From positions 268,467-332,466 of the forward strand of contig NZ_JAEIOJ010000009.1 in assembly GCF_016464305.1 (NCBI RefSeq): DNA of 64,000 nucleotides, given 5' to 3'. This stretch comes from Umezawaea beigongshangensis. GTDB lineage: Bacteria; Actinomycetota; Actinomycetes; Mycobacteriales; Pseudonocardiaceae. Position numbers and translations under genes: made by a program. The notes below the pieces were generated by a model, which saw only the letters and a program-made list of their open reading frames with translations, did not search any database and was not told the DNA's origin. Positions 53,306 to 61,562 of this stretch are shown here, one piece after another (positions within the stretch are counted from its first letter, which is position 1; each line of letters opens with the position of its first letter).

Positions 53306-54261
53306 GCGCGCCCGCCGGCACCCGCCACCGCGGCTACGACCACGCCGCCTTCTACTACAGCTCCCACGAGGAACTGCTGTCCGTCGCGACCCCGTTCCTG
53401 CTGGACGGGGTGAACGCCGGTGAGCCGACCGTGGTGTCCCTCGCACGGGACAAGGCCGATCTGCTGCGCGCAGTGCTCCCGGACTCGCCGCACCTCGCGT
53501 TCCTCGGCACCGACGGCCTCTACGCCCGCCCCGCCACCGCGATCAGGACCTACCGCGAGCTGATGGCGGAGTTCGTGGCCGGTGGCGCGCGGCAGATCCG
53601 CATCGTCGGAGAGGTCCCCCCGTCGGGGTTGCACGACACGTGGGACTGGTGGGCGCGGTACGAGTCGGCGGTGAACCACGCCTACGACGACTTCCCGCTG
53701 CGCAGCATGTGCGGTTACGACACGCGCGTCACGCCGCGGCACGTGCTCGACGACGTCGCGCGGACGCATCCCTTCGTCGTCTCCGCCGAGGGCTGGCTCC
53801 CGGCCCGCGAGCGCTACGTCGACCCCCCCGTCTTCCTCACCGCGGCACGGCCGGTGGCCGACCACCCGATCCAGCGCACGCCCGCGCTGGTCGACCTGGT
53901 CGATCCGTCCCCGGTGGCCGCTCGCCGGGCCGTCACCGAGGCCGATCGGTCCGGCCTCCCCGGAACCGAGATCGGCAACCTGGTGCTGTCGGTGAGCGAG
54001 GTCGTGACCAACGCGCTGCGGCACGGACGCGGGCCGGTCCGCTTCCGGGTCTGGTCCGCGCCCGGACAGCTCGTCGCCACCGTCCACGACCGCGGCACCG
54101 GACCCGCCGACCCCTTCGCCGGTCTGCTGCCCGCGTCGAACAGCCCCAGCGGCGGGTTCGGCCTGTGGCTCGCGCACCAGCTGTGCAGTCACGTCACCCT
54201 CGACCGCGGTGCGGACGGCTTCACCGTCCGGCTGACGGCCGGAGATCCCCGCCGGTCCTAG
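53302..54261 (+). CDS. MEDS-domain / anti-sigma (RsbW-like) histidine-kinase-fold protein
   Basis: A 319-residue protein. The N-terminal MEDS domain (~1-175) starts HRGYDHAAFYYSSHEELL and includes FVAGGARQIRIVGE. The C-terminal HATPase domain (~200-315) has SEVVTNALRHG (N-box) and TVHDRGTGP plus GGFGLWLAHQL. Such fusions act as anti-sigma or phosphotransfer switch proteins. Start is GTG 53302, overlapping the small ORF by 4 bp. The sigma factor partner is not in the window. Confidence 0.87.
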   Translation: MSAPAGTRHRGYDHAAFYYSSHEELLSVATPFLLDGVNAGEPTVVSLARDKADLLRAVLPDSPHLAFLGTDGLYARPATAIRTYRELMAEFVAGGARQIRIVGEVPPSGLHDTWDWWARYESAVNHAYDDFPLRSMCGYDTRVTPRHVLDDVARTHPFVVSAEGWLPARERYVDPPVFLTAARPVADHPIQRTPALVDLVDPSPVAARRAVTEADRSGLPGTEIGNLVLSVSEVVTNALRHGRGPVRFRVWSAPGQLVATVHDRGTGPADPFAGLLPASNSPSGGFGLWLAHQLCSHVTLDRGADGFTVRLTAGDPRRS

Positions 54262-54288
54262 AACCGACCGGCCGCGGACCTCCACCCG

Positions 54289-54319
54289 GTGTCCGAGCGG
54301 TCGGCGACCGCTCGGACAC
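54289..54319. terminator. 15-bp hairpin after MEDS gene
   Basis: GTGTCCGAGCGGTCG and its perfect complement are separated by one nucleotide; the region 54262-54420 between convergent genes holds nothing else. Confidence 0.75.
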
Positions 54320-54420
54320 ACCGCTTCGACGCCGCAGGACCGGTCCAGCCGTCCTCCCAGCCGCGCGAGGCGGTCCGGAACAGGATCGTCGAGGCCGACG
54401 CGCGCCGAACCCGGCCGGGT

Positions 54421-54900
54421 TCAGCGCCCGCTCGGGCGCTCCGCGGCACCGACGAGGGTCGCGGTGATGCGGCGCAGGGCGTCGGCCAGGACGGGGATCG
54501 CCTCGGCGGGGACGTGGTCCAGCACGCGGCGGTGCGCGCTGGTGAGGTGCTGGGGCTCGGCGGCGCGCATCCGCGCGAGTCCCTCGCCGGTCAGGACGGC
54601 GACGTTGCCCCGCGCGTCGGACCGGTCGCGCTCCTTGTCGACCAGGGAACGCGCGCGCAGACCGTTGACGACCCTGGTCATCCGGCTCGCCGTCAGTCCC
54701 GTCGCGGTGGCGAGCTCGGCCATGCGCATCCGCTGGCGCGGGGCCTCGGACAGGACCAGGAGGACGGCGAAGTCCGTCATGGTCACGCCCGCGGTCTTCG
54801 TCATGTCGTCCTCCAGCACGCGGGGCAGGGCGTGCACGAGCCGGCCCAGTTCTCGCCAGAGCTGCTGTTCGTGCGCGGTGAGCGCCTCGACGTCTGCCAT
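54421..54900 (-). CDS. MarR-family regulator
   Basis: A 159-residue MarR protein: MTDFAVLLVLSEAPRQRMRM, LATATGLTASRMTRVVNGL and DARGNVAVLTGEGLARM form the winged helix. It is divergent from an NAD-dependent epimerase gene; two near-identical dyads between the two genes are likely its operators. ATG 54900 chosen; a GTG two codons upstream is possible. Confidence 0.92.
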   Translation of the reverse strand: MADVEALTAHEQQLWRELGRLVHALPRVLEDDMTKTAGVTMTDFAVLLVLSEAPRQRMRMAELATATGLTASRMTRVVNGLRARSLVDKERDRSDARGNVAVLTGEGLARMRAAEPQHLTSAHRRVLDHVPAEAIPVLADALRRITATLVGAAERPSGR

Positions 54901-54922
54901 GCCCACACCCTTCCTCATCTTT

Positions 54923-54936
54923 CTTGCCCAGGCAAG
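54923..54936. promoter_or_regulatory. MarR operator-like dyad 1
   Basis: CTTGCC-CA-GGCAAG, a perfect 6-bp inverted repeat just upstream of marR. Confidence 0.65.
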
Positions 54937-54950
54937 CAAGATGGTGTAGT

Positions 54951-54966
54951 ACTTGCCCAAGCAAGT
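54951..54966. promoter_or_regulatory. MarR operator-like dyad 2
   Basis: ACTTGC-CCAA-GCAAGT, 28 bp from dyad 1 and sharing CTTGCCCArGCAAG with it; about 33 bp before the epimerase start. Confidence 0.65.
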
Positions 54967-54998
54967 TCTGTCTCGCAGCACCACCCCTGGAGCCCCCC

Positions 54999-55901
54999 GT
55001 GAAGATCCTCGTCACCGGCGCGACCGGCTACACCGGTTCGCGCACCGCCGCCGCTCTGCGCCGTGCTGGTCACACCGTTCTGGGCCTGACCCGCGACGCC
55101 CTGAGCCCGCGCGCCCGCGCCCTGGCCGCGCACGAGGTCCAGCCGGTCACCGGCGAGCTCGCCGATCCCGGCAGCTACCGGCACCACCTCGACGACGTGG
55201 ACGCCGTCGTGCACGCCGTCCTCGACCTGAACGACCCCGTCGGCAGCGACCAGAAGCTGTTCGCCGAACTGCTCGCCGCGCAGGAGCGGACCGGGCGCGG
55301 CCGTCACCTCGTCTACACGACCGGGATCTCCAGCTACGGACGGACCGGCGTGTCACCGATGGACGAGGACACCCCCGGCGATCCCGCCTCCCCCCTGCAC
55401 TTCCGCATGGTGCTGGAGGCCGAGCTCGCCGCGACCGGCCTGCCGCACACCGTGATCCGCCCCGGCTTCGTCTACGGCGGCGAGGCCAGCACCTCGATGA
55501 CCGCGCAGTGGTTCGCCGCCGGCGCCGCCGGGCGCGTCACCTTCTACGGCGACCGCGCGAAGCGCTGGACGTGGGTGCACGTCGACGACCTCGCCGCCTC
55601 CTACGTCGCCGTCCTCGCGCGCACCGACGTGGCCGCCGGCCGGGTCTTCGTCGTCGGTGACGACCAGCAGCCGACCGCCCTGGAGGTGTGCACGGCCTGC
55701 GCTCGTGCCGCCGGGCACACCGGCGAGATCACCTTCGAGCCGGCCGAGGCGGGCGGGATGCTCCAGACCGCGGCCGACCAGGACGAACTCGTGATCAGCG
55801 CCAGGACCCGCACGCTGCTCGACTGGACGCCCCGCCACTCCGGCGTCCTCGCCGACCCCGCCGCGCTGCACCGGGCGTGGCCGGCCGCACGGGCCGCGTG
55901 A
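54999..55901 (+). CDS. NAD-dependent epimerase/dehydratase family protein
   Basis: A 300-residue extended SDR. VTGATGYTGSRTA is the dinucleotide site; TTGISSYGRTG is the Ser/Thr region; VIRPGFVYGG and WTWVHVDDLAASYV are typical of NmrA/epimerase-like proteins. The standard YxxxK is not evident at the expected position (HFRMVLEAELAA), so it may be an atypical or regulatory member. Probably repressed by the divergent MarR. GTG 54999. Confidence 0.85.
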   Translation: MKILVTGATGYTGSRTAAALRRAGHTVLGLTRDALSPRARALAAHEVQPVTGELADPGSYRHHLDDVDAVVHAVLDLNDPVGSDQKLFAELLAAQERTGRGRHLVYTTGISSYGRTGVSPMDEDTPGDPASPLHFRMVLEAELAATGLPHTVIRPGFVYGGEASTSMTAQWFAAGAAGRVTFYGDRAKRWTWVHVDDLAASYVAVLARTDVAAGRVFVVGDDQQPTALEVCTACARAAGHTGEITFEPAEAGGMLQTAADQDELVISARTRTLLDWTPRHSGVLADPAALHRAWPAARAA

Positions 55902-55904
55902 TCG

Positions 55905-56022
55905 CCCGCGCGGACCGCGCGACGGACAGGAGGCCGATCTCCAGCGCCGTCCCGACGCCGAGGTCGCCCCACCCCCGCACAGCGCCCAGAACAGGTCCGG
56001 ATCTGCCCGTGCGGTCACGTGC
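55905..56022 (-). pseudogene. FAD-linked oxidase (BBE-type) remnant
   Basis: The minus strand reads VTARADPDLFWALCGGG and, after a one-base frame change, GDLGVGTALEIGLLSVA. This equals the conserved DLFWALRGGGGNFGVVTALEF motif of FAD-binding oxidoreductases; nothing else of the gene remains. Confidence 0.6.
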
Positions 56023-56240
56023 CGGTGCTCGGGTGCCGCCGACGACCCCGACGTGCGGTGCCGGACCGTGCGGTGCCGGAGCGTGCGGGGGGGGGCGGCC
56101 TCGACCACGCGCGGACCGTGCCGCGCACCCCCGACCCCGGCGGCGTCGAGATCCGGCACCGGCGGTCGTTTCCCGCAATCACCTGCACCATTGCCGGGGC
56201 AATACACACGATGGTGTTACCAGGTGGCTTCCAGATCTTG

Positions 56241-56265
56241 TGCCGTGTACGTTCGTGACACGGCA
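56241..56265. promoter_or_regulatory. inverted repeat upstream of rodlin-like gene
   Basis: TGCCGTGT and ACACGGCA, 8-bp arms with a 9-nt spacer, about 97 bp before the start, within a 56160-56360 stretch of clearly lower G+C than the rest of the window. Confidence 0.5.
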
Positions 56266-56361
56266 GTCCAATTCGTTTCAATCACAGCGGTCTCCTCATG
56301 GTTGAGCTTGTATTGATGATTGCCGCCCACTCGCCAAACGTGACTCATCAAGGGGTTATCT

Positions 56362-56748
56362 GTGTTCAAGAAGCTTGGTGCCATTGTGGCGGCGACTGCT
56401 GCTGGCACCGTGATGCTCGGTGGCATGGCTTCGGCTACCGAAGGCTGCCACGACGTCTGTGACGACGGTCACCACGTCGGCAGTCAGGACAGCGTCGACA
56501 ACAGCGACCACGCGCAGGTCGGCCTGGTGAACCTGAACAACACCGACATCCTGCACAACGTCAACGCGGTCATCGGCATCTGCGACAACAACATCAACGT
56601 CCTGGGTGTCCAGGTGCCGGTGGAGGACGTCCTCAACGGCGTCAACCTGCCGGTGCTCTCCCCCGGCGAGAACGAGGCCGAGGGCAACGCCGGGGAGCTG
56701 TGCGCCACCGGTGGCGTGCTCGACGGTGGTTCGGGCCAGAGCAGCTGA
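56362..56748 (+). CDS. small secreted rodlin/chaplin-like protein
   Basis: A 128-residue preprotein: signal peptide FKKLGAIVAATAAGTVMLGGMASA. The mature part is acidic and His-rich at first (CHDVCDDGHHVG), then Asn/Val-rich and beta-prone (LVNLNNTDILHNVNAVIG, NNINVLGVQVPVEDVLNGVN). That Asn-rich, non-repetitive pattern resembles rodlins and the small surface proteins of Pseudonocardiaceae. Four Cys. A role in aerial surface layers is inferred. GTG 56362 with AAGGGG RBS. Confidence 0.65.
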   Translation: MFKKLGAIVAATAAGTVMLGGMASATEGCHDVCDDGHHVGSQDSVDNSDHAQVGLVNLNNTDILHNVNAVIGICDNNINVLGVQVPVEDVLNGVNLPVLSPGENEAEGNAGELCATGGVLDGGSGQSS

Positions 56749-56892
56749 CTCGGTCGGGTGAACAGCTGACCAGTGCGGGTGATATTTCGACGCGGGACTT
56801 CAGAACTCCGTCCAGTGTTCTGCTCGTGATGAATCCGATCCGGCGCTGACCGTCTCTTCACCCGGCAGCGGGAGAACAGCACAGTGAGAGAA

Positions 56893-56930
56893 CAGTGGGG
56901 CGGGACCCGAATTCGGGTCCCGCCCCACTG
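56893..56930. terminator. 38-bp perfect palindrome
   Basis: Arms of 19 bp (CAGTGGGGCGGGACCCGAA and its complement) without spacer, centred at the EcoRI-like GAATTC at 56909-56914. Probably the terminator of the secreted-protein gene; the length is unusual. Confidence 0.7.
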
Positions 56931-56984
56931 TCGCGCGTTCAGGGTCGATTTCCTCAGCGCAGTCGCGCGAGCGGTCCCGAACAC

Positions 56985-57023
56985 CGCGGTGGCCGGACGA
57001 CACGACGTCGTCCGGCCACCGCG
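56985..57023. terminator. 17-bp stem terminator before csbD stop
   Basis: CGCGGTGGCCGGACGAC pairs exactly with GTCGTCCGGCCACCGCG, loop ACGAC, right next to the CsbD gene's 3' end. Confidence 0.8.
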
Positions 57024-57030
57024 CACGCCA

Positions 57031-57204
57031 TCACTTCTTGAAGGCGTCCTTGACCTTCTCGGCCGCCTGCTTCACGTTGCCCTTGACCTGGTCGCCCTTG
57101 CCCTCGGCCTCCAGGTCCGGGTCGTCCGTGGCACGGCCGGTGGTCTCCTTGGCCTTGCCCTTGAGCTCGTCGGCCTTCGCGTCGAACTTGTCGTCGATAC
57201 CCAT
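57031..57204 (-). CDS. CsbD-family stress protein
   Basis: A 57-residue hydrophilic, helix-forming protein, MGIDDKFDAKADELKGKAKE at the start and GNVKQAAEKVKDAFKK at the end, the pattern of CsbD (general-stress, sigma-B-type regulated in Bacillus). Function unknown. ATG 57204 follows AGGAAGGA. The 57205-57719 gap (515 bp) towards the next gene contains no gene I recognise. Confidence 0.9.
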   Translation of the reverse strand: MGIDDKFDAKADELKGKAKETTGRATDDPDLEAEGKGDQVKGNVKQAAEKVKDAFKK

Positions 57205-57719
57205 GTGCCCGTCCTTCCTCGAGATGAACGCCACGACAACCACGTTCCGCTCGCGGTGCGGAGGGTTCGCCCCTCCCCCACCGCGCGATCTCGTGGGCGG
57301 CTCGTTCTCACAGCGATCAGCGAATGCCCCGCAGCCACCCGGTCGAAACATGCCCCCGGTAGACATCACCGAGCGTCACTCCGGTGGCCGCCGGTCCGTC
57401 GTGGGGTGGACCACGGACGGACCAGCGGACCGGACGGCCGCGAACGCGTCGATTCCGGTGAGTCCGGCCGACAGCGTGCGGCCGTGTCACCGTGCCGCCG
57501 TGCCACCGGGGTGCACCGGTCACGGCCGCGCGCGTCGAGGTGGTCGGCGACGGCGGCCGACCGGGAGCGGCACTTCGCCGCCGGTGATCCACGCCCGCCC
57601 CGGTCGTGACCGCCTGAGCTGGTGCGACGCACGATGAACCGTTCGCGTCCCGCAGCCGTTGTGCGAGGTGGAGGGGCCCCGCCGGGGACTCGGTCTGCTC
57701 GACGACGAGGAGGACGGCC

Positions 57720-58229
57720 GTGTACGACCTCGACGTGTACGACCAGCACCAGGGGGACGAGCGGCACTGGATCATCAGGTCCGGCGCCGCAGGACGCCAC
57801 ACCGTCGACGGCGGGACCACCGACAGCACGCTCACGATCCGGGTGACCGACCTGGACGGGAAGCCGGCCGAGAGCACCCGCACGGGCTTCCTCGTCGCCC
57901 TGGGCTGGAGCTCCGACGACCCGTTCACCACCACCATGCAGATCCACGACGAGTCGTCGGACTCCGCGTCGACCTGGATGTTCGCCCGTGAACTGCTGCT
58001 GCACGGCGGCGGTGTCGGCGACGTGCGCATCGAGCACGGCGAGGCCACGACGATCACCCTGGACACCCCCACCGGCCACGCCGAGATCAGCGTGCCGCGG
58101 CACTGGGCGCTGGCCGTCGCCGACCTCACCCAGCAGGTGATCCCGCTGGGCGAGGAACCGAGCCTGACGGACCTCAGCGACGCGCAGTGGCACGCCCAGA
58201 TGCCCTGGTTGTCCGAAAACTCCTTCTGA
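57720..58229 (+). CDS. SsgA-like protein (SALP), sporulation/cell division
   Basis: A 169-residue SsgA-family protein. The central block STWMFARELLLHGGG, GDVRIEHG, TITLDTPTGHAEISV and the late LTQQVIPLGEEPS match SsgA-like proteins, which localise septation machinery in sporulating actinomycetes. Here ~45 additional residues precede the domain (MYDLDVYDQHQGDERHWIIR), which SALPs normally lack. GTG 57720 has a strong RBS (GAGGAGGA). Confidence 0.78.
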   Translation: MYDLDVYDQHQGDERHWIIRSGAAGRHTVDGGTTDSTLTIRVTDLDGKPAESTRTGFLVALGWSSDDPFTTTMQIHDESSDSASTWMFARELLLHGGGVGDVRIEHGEATTITLDTPTGHAEISVPRHWALAVADLTQQVIPLGEEPSLTDLSDAQWHAQMPWLSENSF

Positions 58230-58240
58230 GGCCAGAAGGA
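58221..58240. terminator. hairpin overlapping the SALP stop codon
   Basis: TCCTTCTG and CAGAAGGA form a perfect 8-bp dyad with a 4-nt loop containing the TGA. Confidence 0.6.
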
Positions 58241-58345
58241 CCGCGCCACCGGTCAGTTCGAGCAATCCCTGAACCGCGTGCGCTCCCCCGCCGTATCCGG
58301 TCACGAAGACCACAGCGGACTCGACGCACAGGGGAAGACGACACC

Positions 58346-58831
58346 ATGACCGTTCTGCGCACGACGGCACTCGCACTCGGCGTTCTGGCCCTCACGAGCA
58401 CCACCGCCGGGAACGCCGCGGCGGCGTCCCCCCTGGACGTTCCGGCGGGCAACCAGGTCCTCACCTCGTTGCGCGGCACCGGTGTGCAGGTCTACCGCTG
58501 CACCTCCGGGGCCTGGACCTTCGTCGAGCCCGCCGCGATCCTCACCGACCGCGGCCGCACCGTCGGCCTGCACTCCCGCGGCCCGAGGTGGGCCTCGCTG
58601 CGCGACGGCAGCACGGTCTCCGCGACAGCCGTCGCGAACGTACCCCGCACCGGCGCCGTTCCCGAACTGCTCCTGAAGGCCACCGGCACCGAGGGCGGTG
58701 GCGTGTTCGGCCGGGTGACGTTCGTCCAGCGCCTGGCCACCCGCGGCGGTCTGGCGCCGACCGGCGCCTGCGCCGAGGGCGCCAGCACCGCGGTGCCCTA
58801 CGTGGCCGACTACGTGTTCTACGGTGCTTGA
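58346..58831 (+). CDS. secreted DUF3455 protein
   Basis: A 161-residue preprotein with a signal peptide (VLRTTALALGVLALTSTTAGNAAAA). The mature part VPAGNQVLTSLRGTGVQVYRC, TFVEPAAIL, GLHSRGPRWASLRDGSTV and CAEGASTAVPYVADYVFY matches DUF3455. The function is unknown. The region 58832-59004 downstream contains no recognised gene. Confidence 0.85.
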   Translation: MTVLRTTALALGVLALTSTTAGNAAAASPLDVPAGNQVLTSLRGTGVQVYRCTSGAWTFVEPAAILTDRGRTVGLHSRGPRWASLRDGSTVSATAVANVPRTGAVPELLLKATGTEGGGVFGRVTFVQRLATRGGLAPTGACAEGASTAVPYVADYVFYGA

Positions 58832-59004
58832 CGGCCGCTCCTGCGGAGACGGCGGTTCGGGTGCTCTGATCCGATCGCACCCTCGCGCTGAACCCGCTTC
58901 GCCGCACATCGCCCACCCCCGGCGCGGTTTCCCGCTCGGGCACCGCGAGCGGCCCCTTCGAGCGCCGCGGGGTGGGCTCGTGGACGTCGCGGGGCGGGCC
59001 CCGG

Positions 59005-59592
59005 TCAGCGGTCCAGGTCGTGCAGGGAGCCTCGCAGCGCTCCTGCTGCCAGGGCCGCCAGCGTTGCCGGCTCCAGCTCGGCCGGGTGCTCCAGCCAGCG
59101 CACCGTGATCGCGTCCACGTAGGACAGGTAGCCGTGCAGCGCCATGTCCAGTCCCGGTGTCCGCTCGCGGTTCAGCGATCTCGCCAGGCGGTCCGCCACG
59201 GCCGTTCTCGCCTCGTCCAGCAAGGTGGCCACCTCGGGGAACGTGCGCTCGTGCTCTCCTCTGACCAGCGCCAGGTAGGCACAGCGGTGCTCGGCGGCGT
59301 ACCCGAGGTGCACCAGGACGCTCGCGATCAGCTGCTCCTGGCCCGGCGGGCCGGGTAGCGCGTCGTGTCTCGCCAGCAGTTCCGCCACGCCCGCGCGCAG
59401 GCACTGCACGTACAGCTCGCGCTTGCCGCCGAAGTGGAACGCGATGAGCGCGGTGGACGCCCCCGCCTCCGCCGCCACGTCCTCCAGCCGCACCAGGTGG
59501 TAGGGCTTCCCGGCGAACGCGCGGTGAGCGGCGTCCAGCAGCTCGGCACGCCGCCGCTCGGGACTCAGCCTGCGACGCGACACGGTCGTCAC
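59005..59592 (-). CDS. TetR-family regulator
   Basis: A 195-residue TetR protein, HTH RRAELLDAAHRAFAGKPYHL, LEDVAAEAGASTALIAFHF, and a C-terminal helical domain. Divergent from the GH13 gene (65 bp), which it may control. GTG 59592 chosen. Confidence 0.88.
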   Translation of the reverse strand: MTTVSRRRLSPERRRAELLDAAHRAFAGKPYHLVRLEDVAAEAGASTALIAFHFGGKRELYVQCLRAGVAELLARHDALPGPPGQEQLIASVLVHLGYAAEHRCAYLALVRGEHERTFPEVATLLDEARTAVADRLARSLNRERTPGLDMALHGYLSYVDAITVRWLEHPAELEPATLAALAAGALRGSLHDLDR

Positions 59593-59656
59593 CGTAACCC
59601 GCTTGCTGAACCGCGGTCCAGTAACGTCCTCGCCGAACAGCGAATCGGGAGGCACG

Positions 59657-60970
59657 GTGTCCGACTGGACGAGGCACGTCATCTGGTGGCACGTCTACCC
59701 GCTGGGCTTCACCGGCGCGGAACCCACCGCCGCAGCGGCCCCGCCCCGGCCGGTTTCCCGCCTGCGAGCCCTCGAACCCTGGCTGGACTACCTGCTCGAC
59801 CTCGGCTGCAACGGGCTCGCGCTGGGCCCGGTCTTCGCCTCGCGCTCCCACGGCTACGACACGACGGACCACTTCCGCGTCGACCCGCGCCTGGGCACCG
59901 AGGACGACCTGCGCTGGCTGTTCGACACGTGCCGCGCGCGGGGCGTGCACGTCCTGCTCGACGGGGTCTTCAACCACGTCGGCCGCGACTTCCCGCAGTT
60001 CCGCGACGTGCTGGAGCACGGTCCGTCCTCGCGCTGCGCCAACTGGTTCGACCTGGACCCGAGCGCGGGCGGACCGGACGGGTTCGGCTACCGCGACTTC
60101 GAGGGGCACCACGAACTCGTCGCGCTGAACCACGGCGAGCCGGAGGTGCTCGACCACATCACCTCGGTGATGAACCACTGGCTCGACGCGGGGGCGAGCG
60201 GGTGGCGCCTGGACGCCGCCTACGCCGTCCCCCCGCCCGCGCTGCGGGCGGTCGCCGACGCGGTGCACGCCGCGCACCCGGACGCGTGGCTGGTCGGCGA
60301 GGTCATCCACGGCGACTACCCGTCGTTCGTGGCCGAGGGCGGCCTGGACTCGGTGACGCAGTACGAACTGTGGAAGGCGGTCTGGAGCGCGCTGAACGAC
60401 CGCAACCTCTTCGAGCTGGGCTGGGCGCTGGAGCGGCACGACGCGCTGCTGACGGACTTCGCGCCGCTGACGTTCGTCGGCAACCACGACGTGACCCGGC
60501 TGGCGAGCAGGCTCAGCGAGCCGGACCTCGTCGGGCACGCGCTGGCGGTGCTGTTCGGCGTCGGCGGTGTGCCCAGCGTCTACTACGGCGACGAGCAGGC
60601 GTTCCGCGGCGTGAAGGAGGACCGCGCCGGGGGCGACGACGCGGTGCGTCCGGCGTTCCCCGCGACCCCGGACGAGCTGGCGCCGCACGGCCGGCCGGTC
60701 TTCCAGACGCACCAGGAGCTGATCGGCGTGCGGCGGCGCAACTCCTGGCTCGCTCGCGCGCGCACCACCGTGGACCACCTGACCAACGAGCAGATCGCGT
60801 TCACCAGCCGCGGCGGCGAGGGCGAGGACGTGACGGTGCTGCTCAACATCGCCGAGCAGGAGCAGCGCTTCCCCGGCGCGGGTGGCGAGGTGCTGGCCGC
60901 GAGCCGTCCCTCCGGTGATCCGCTGCTGGTGCCCGCGCGGTCGTGGAGGGTGCTCAGGGCTCCTCGATGA
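59657..60970 (+). CDS. GH13 alpha-amylase-family protein
   Basis: A 437-residue intracellular GH13 enzyme. Conserved regions: DGVFNHVG (I), GWRLDAAYAV with nucleophile Asp (II), LVGEVIHGDY with acid/base Glu (III) and FVGNHDVTRLAS with the third Asp (IV). There is no signal peptide, so the enzyme should act on internal maltooligosaccharide, trehalose-like or glycogen-derived substrates. GTG 59657 follows GGGAGG. The 3' end overlaps the convergent next gene by 17 bp. Confidence 0.9.
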   Translation: MSDWTRHVIWWHVYPLGFTGAEPTAAAAPPRPVSRLRALEPWLDYLLDLGCNGLALGPVFASRSHGYDTTDHFRVDPRLGTEDDLRWLFDTCRARGVHVLLDGVFNHVGRDFPQFRDVLEHGPSSRCANWFDLDPSAGGPDGFGYRDFEGHHELVALNHGEPEVLDHITSVMNHWLDAGASGWRLDAAYAVPPPALRAVADAVHAAHPDAWLVGEVIHGDYPSFVAEGGLDSVTQYELWKAVWSALNDRNLFELGWALERHDALLTDFAPLTFVGNHDVTRLASRLSEPDLVGHALAVLFGVGGVPSVYYGDEQAFRGVKEDRAGGDDAVRPAFPATPDELAPHGRPVFQTHQELIGVRRRNSWLARARTTVDHLTNEQIAFTSRGGEGEDVTVLLNIAEQEQRFPGAGGEVLAASRPSGDPLLVPARSWRVLRAPR

Positions 60971-61532
60971 GCTTCCACTGCGGTCCGTCGGCCCAGAACG
61001 CCTCCAGGCGCGACAGCCGCTCCGGCGACCGGAAGTTCACGACCAGCGGCCCGCCGGGCTGCTCGACCGCCACCGAGAAGCCCGAGCGCGGGGTCGCCGA
61101 GATGGCCTCGGTGGTCTGCGGGGTGAACCGCACCGCCACGTCGCCGCCGCGCAGCGCGAAGCTGCGGATGTAGACCGGCCCGCCGTCCTCCTGCACCCAC
61201 GTGCCCTCGTCGGTCGCGGCGTCCGTGCTCGCCGCGACGAGCGGCGTCGTGGTGGTCCTCGCGGGCGGGGTGGTCGTGCTGCTGCTGGTCTCCGGGGTCG
61301 TGGACGGCGCGGACGAGGTCGTGGACGGGATCTCGACGTCGGTGGTGGGCGGCGGCGGCGGTGGTGTCGCCGGAGGCGGGGCGGCCGACGCCTGCTGGCT
61401 CATCTCGACGACCAGCTCGGGCCGGGTCGGGGCGCCCGCGTCGAGCACGGAGCGCACTCCGAGCCAGGACACCCCGACGGCGGCGGCGGTGCACAGCACC
61501 CACGCCGTCACGTACCTGACGCTCTGACCCAT
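60954..61532 (-). CDS. membrane-anchored Pro/Thr-rich protein
   Basis: A 192-residue protein with one N-terminal membrane helix (YVTAWVLCTAAAVGVSWLGV), a ~65-residue Pro/Thr/Ser-rich linker containing runs of prolines, and a C-terminal globular domain (GGDVAVRFTPQTTEAISATP, LVVNFRSPERLSRLEAFW) of unknown family seen in actinobacteria. It is likely exposed outside the membrane. Divergent from the two-component system. Confidence 0.75.
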   Translation of the reverse strand: MGQSVRYVTAWVLCTAAAVGVSWLGVRSVLDAGAPTRPELVVEMSQQASAAPPPATPPPPPPTTDVEIPSTTSSAPSTTPETSSSTTTPPARTTTTPLVAASTDAATDEGTWVQEDGGPVYIRSFALRGGDVAVRFTPQTTEAISATPRSGFSVAVEQPGGPLVVNFRSPERLSRLEAFWADGPQWKLIEEP

Positions 61533-61562
61533 TCGGGTAATCCTGCCAGTAACCTCCCGCCC

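Noticed and set aside
57205..57719. Small ORFs in the gap between CsbD and the SsgA-like gene
   Set aside because: Several short frames exist on both strands, but none has a convincing start with RBS or a recognisable family.
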